The notes beneath the pieces are model-generated. The model did no database searches, was not told where the DNA came from, and was given only the letters and a program-made list of their open reading frames with translations. 64,000 bases of DNA, taken from contig AZLU01000020.1 in NCBI GenBank assembly GCA_002224055.1, positions 1 through 64,000 of the forward strand. The letters run 5' to 3'. The position numbers and the translations under genes were made by a program. Of the stretch, positions 63,051-64,000 are shown piece after piece. Position 1 is the stretch's first letter; every line of letters starts with the position of its first letter. This stretch comes from Pezizomycotina sp. ARF18. Its lineage: Eukaryota > Ascomycota.

Positions 63051-64000
63051 ATGCCTGAGGAATTTACACCTCCCGCATCCCCACCGCTTCTTTCTACGAC
63101 CTCTCCGATGACGATAACGAATATAGTACCATAACACACAAGTCGACCGGCAGAGGCGTCAAGCTACTCTACTCTAAGAGCAAGGTAACACGATCGATCC
63201 TTAAACATCAACTGCCTTTTATTTATTATTTATTTATTTGTTTTATTTTCTCTTTGATCTTTTGCCTCTTCGTATCCAAAGAAAGCCAAGCCACATCGTC
63301 ACGTGAGAATTCGAAGCCGCTAAATGCACTAATATTTTTTCTCTCTCTCGTAAAAAAAAAAAATAGGTTTACGTCCACCCAACTCCAGCTTCAAAGGATA
63401 ACATAGCCGGATTTATCGCCTAGTACAGCAGAAACCTCCCTCAGATGCCGGCCCTGCCGATCCGGACGCCGCCGTAAACCCGGTCCCGACAAGTTCCCTG
63501 CTCCTAGCATGGCTGCCCGAATCTGCCCTCGGAGATGCGTACGATACGTACGTCAAGGTCGATCTTCTTGACGCCGACAGCCCTCCGAAGCAGACGTACC
63601 TAGTACCCCGCCTCCTGCCGCCGTTGGAAGCTCCCCGCTCGGTTCGTATGCATTTGCCATCCCTGTTTCGCAGATATATTCCATGCTGGTGCGGCCGCCG
63701 TCTATCGGTTGGTGGTGGGGCAGCTTGGTCATCAATAGCAGGAACGGAGACTCCTTCCCCGCCCTGTTCTTCCACGACTCGGAGTGCGAGAGTACCATCG
63801 CCCAATCCAAGAAGCGTGCAAAGGAGAGCTCGACCCCTTCGGTGAGCAAGGTGAGCTCTTTTGGGGTGGCGACGAGGTTCTCAGGTGGCTGCGCCGGTAC
63901 GTGAATGTTGAGAGGTCCGAGGTCGAGAAGACGGTATATTTGGTGGATCCCAGCAGGGACGATCTCCGGAGTTTCATCAAAATGCCGGAGCTAGAAACAA
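63051..64000 (+). CDS. GYP7: Rab GTPase-activating protein Gyp7 (5' part)
   Basis: This is a TBC-domain GAP for vacuolar Rab Ypt7, partial here because the window ends. Exon 1 starts at 63051 (MPEEFTPPASPPLLSTTS), then SRGVKLLYSKSK-type sequence (GRGVKLLYSKSK) and ends at 63184. The intron spans 63185-63366. Exon 2 gives VYVHPTPASKDNIAGFIALV, SSLLLAWLPESALGDAYDTY, VKVDLLDADSPPKQTYLVPR, AFAIPVSQIYSMLVRPPSIG, WWWGSLVINSRNGDSFPALF and FWGGDEVLRWLRRYVNVERS. This is the conserved N-terminal region that precedes the TBC domain in Gyp7 proteins. The TBC domain itself lies beyond the window. Single-base breaks occur after PMTITN and near 63420 and 63640-63700. Confidence 0.92.

Overview
The window comes from a filamentous ascomycete (Pezizomycotina, most likely Sordariomycetes). 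Three things point there: short GT-AG introns in almost every gene; a 7 kb block stripped of CpA and TpG in the way repeat-induced point mutation (RIP) does it; and a set of fungal housekeeping genes whose sequences follow the filamentous-fungal families (PDA1, CCT8, BEM2, VPS55, ABZ1, PRE5, TRS120, a giant GHKL ATPase, mitochondrial LeuRS, MTQ1, AIM32, MAK16, MSO1, GYP7).

Layout. Bases 1-7040 are a RIP-mutated, AT-rich graveyard of repeats with no usable reading frame. It holds two inverted copies of one element (about 530-1455 and 6205-7038), a 600 bp fold-back structure with a GC-rich unmutated core (4604-5209), and a 59 bp tandem duplication. It ends abruptly at about 7040, where a solo-LTR-like sequence starts. 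The gene-bearing part then runs to the end: PDA1 (+), CCT8 (+), BEM2 (-), VPS55 (+), ABZ1 (-), PRE5 (+), TRS120 (-), GHKL ATPase (+), mitochondrial LeuRS (+), MTQ1 (-), AIM32 (+), a gene-poor low-complexity stretch (49.4-56.3 kb), an unrecognised acidic protein (+), MAK16 (-), MSO1 (+) and the 5' end of GYP7 (+). Neighbours are mostly divergent or convergent pairs, with no sign of a metabolic cluster or operon-like logic. Shared themes are mitochondrial function (PDA1, LeuRS, MTQ1, AIM32) and membrane traffic or polarity (BEM2, VPS55, TRS120, MSO1, GYP7), but this looks like ordinary genome order.

The main caution is that almost every conserved gene here is split into several reading frames by single missing bases. 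Wherever I worked one out, the missing base belongs to a short run of identical bases (gg for ggg, cc for ccc, a for aa). Because this hits essential genes across the whole window, I read it as uncorrected sequencing error, not gene decay. Gene limits below therefore come from family homology and splice signals, not from single open frames.

The most interesting gene is the roughly 5.7 kb GHKL (Hsp90-like) ATPase at 36.6-42.3 kb, which ends in a clear zinc-metallopeptidase-type HELAH motif. The least explained protein is the one at 56.3-57.5 kb, which contains an internal, nearly gap-free duplication of a Trp/Tyr-rich helical unit.
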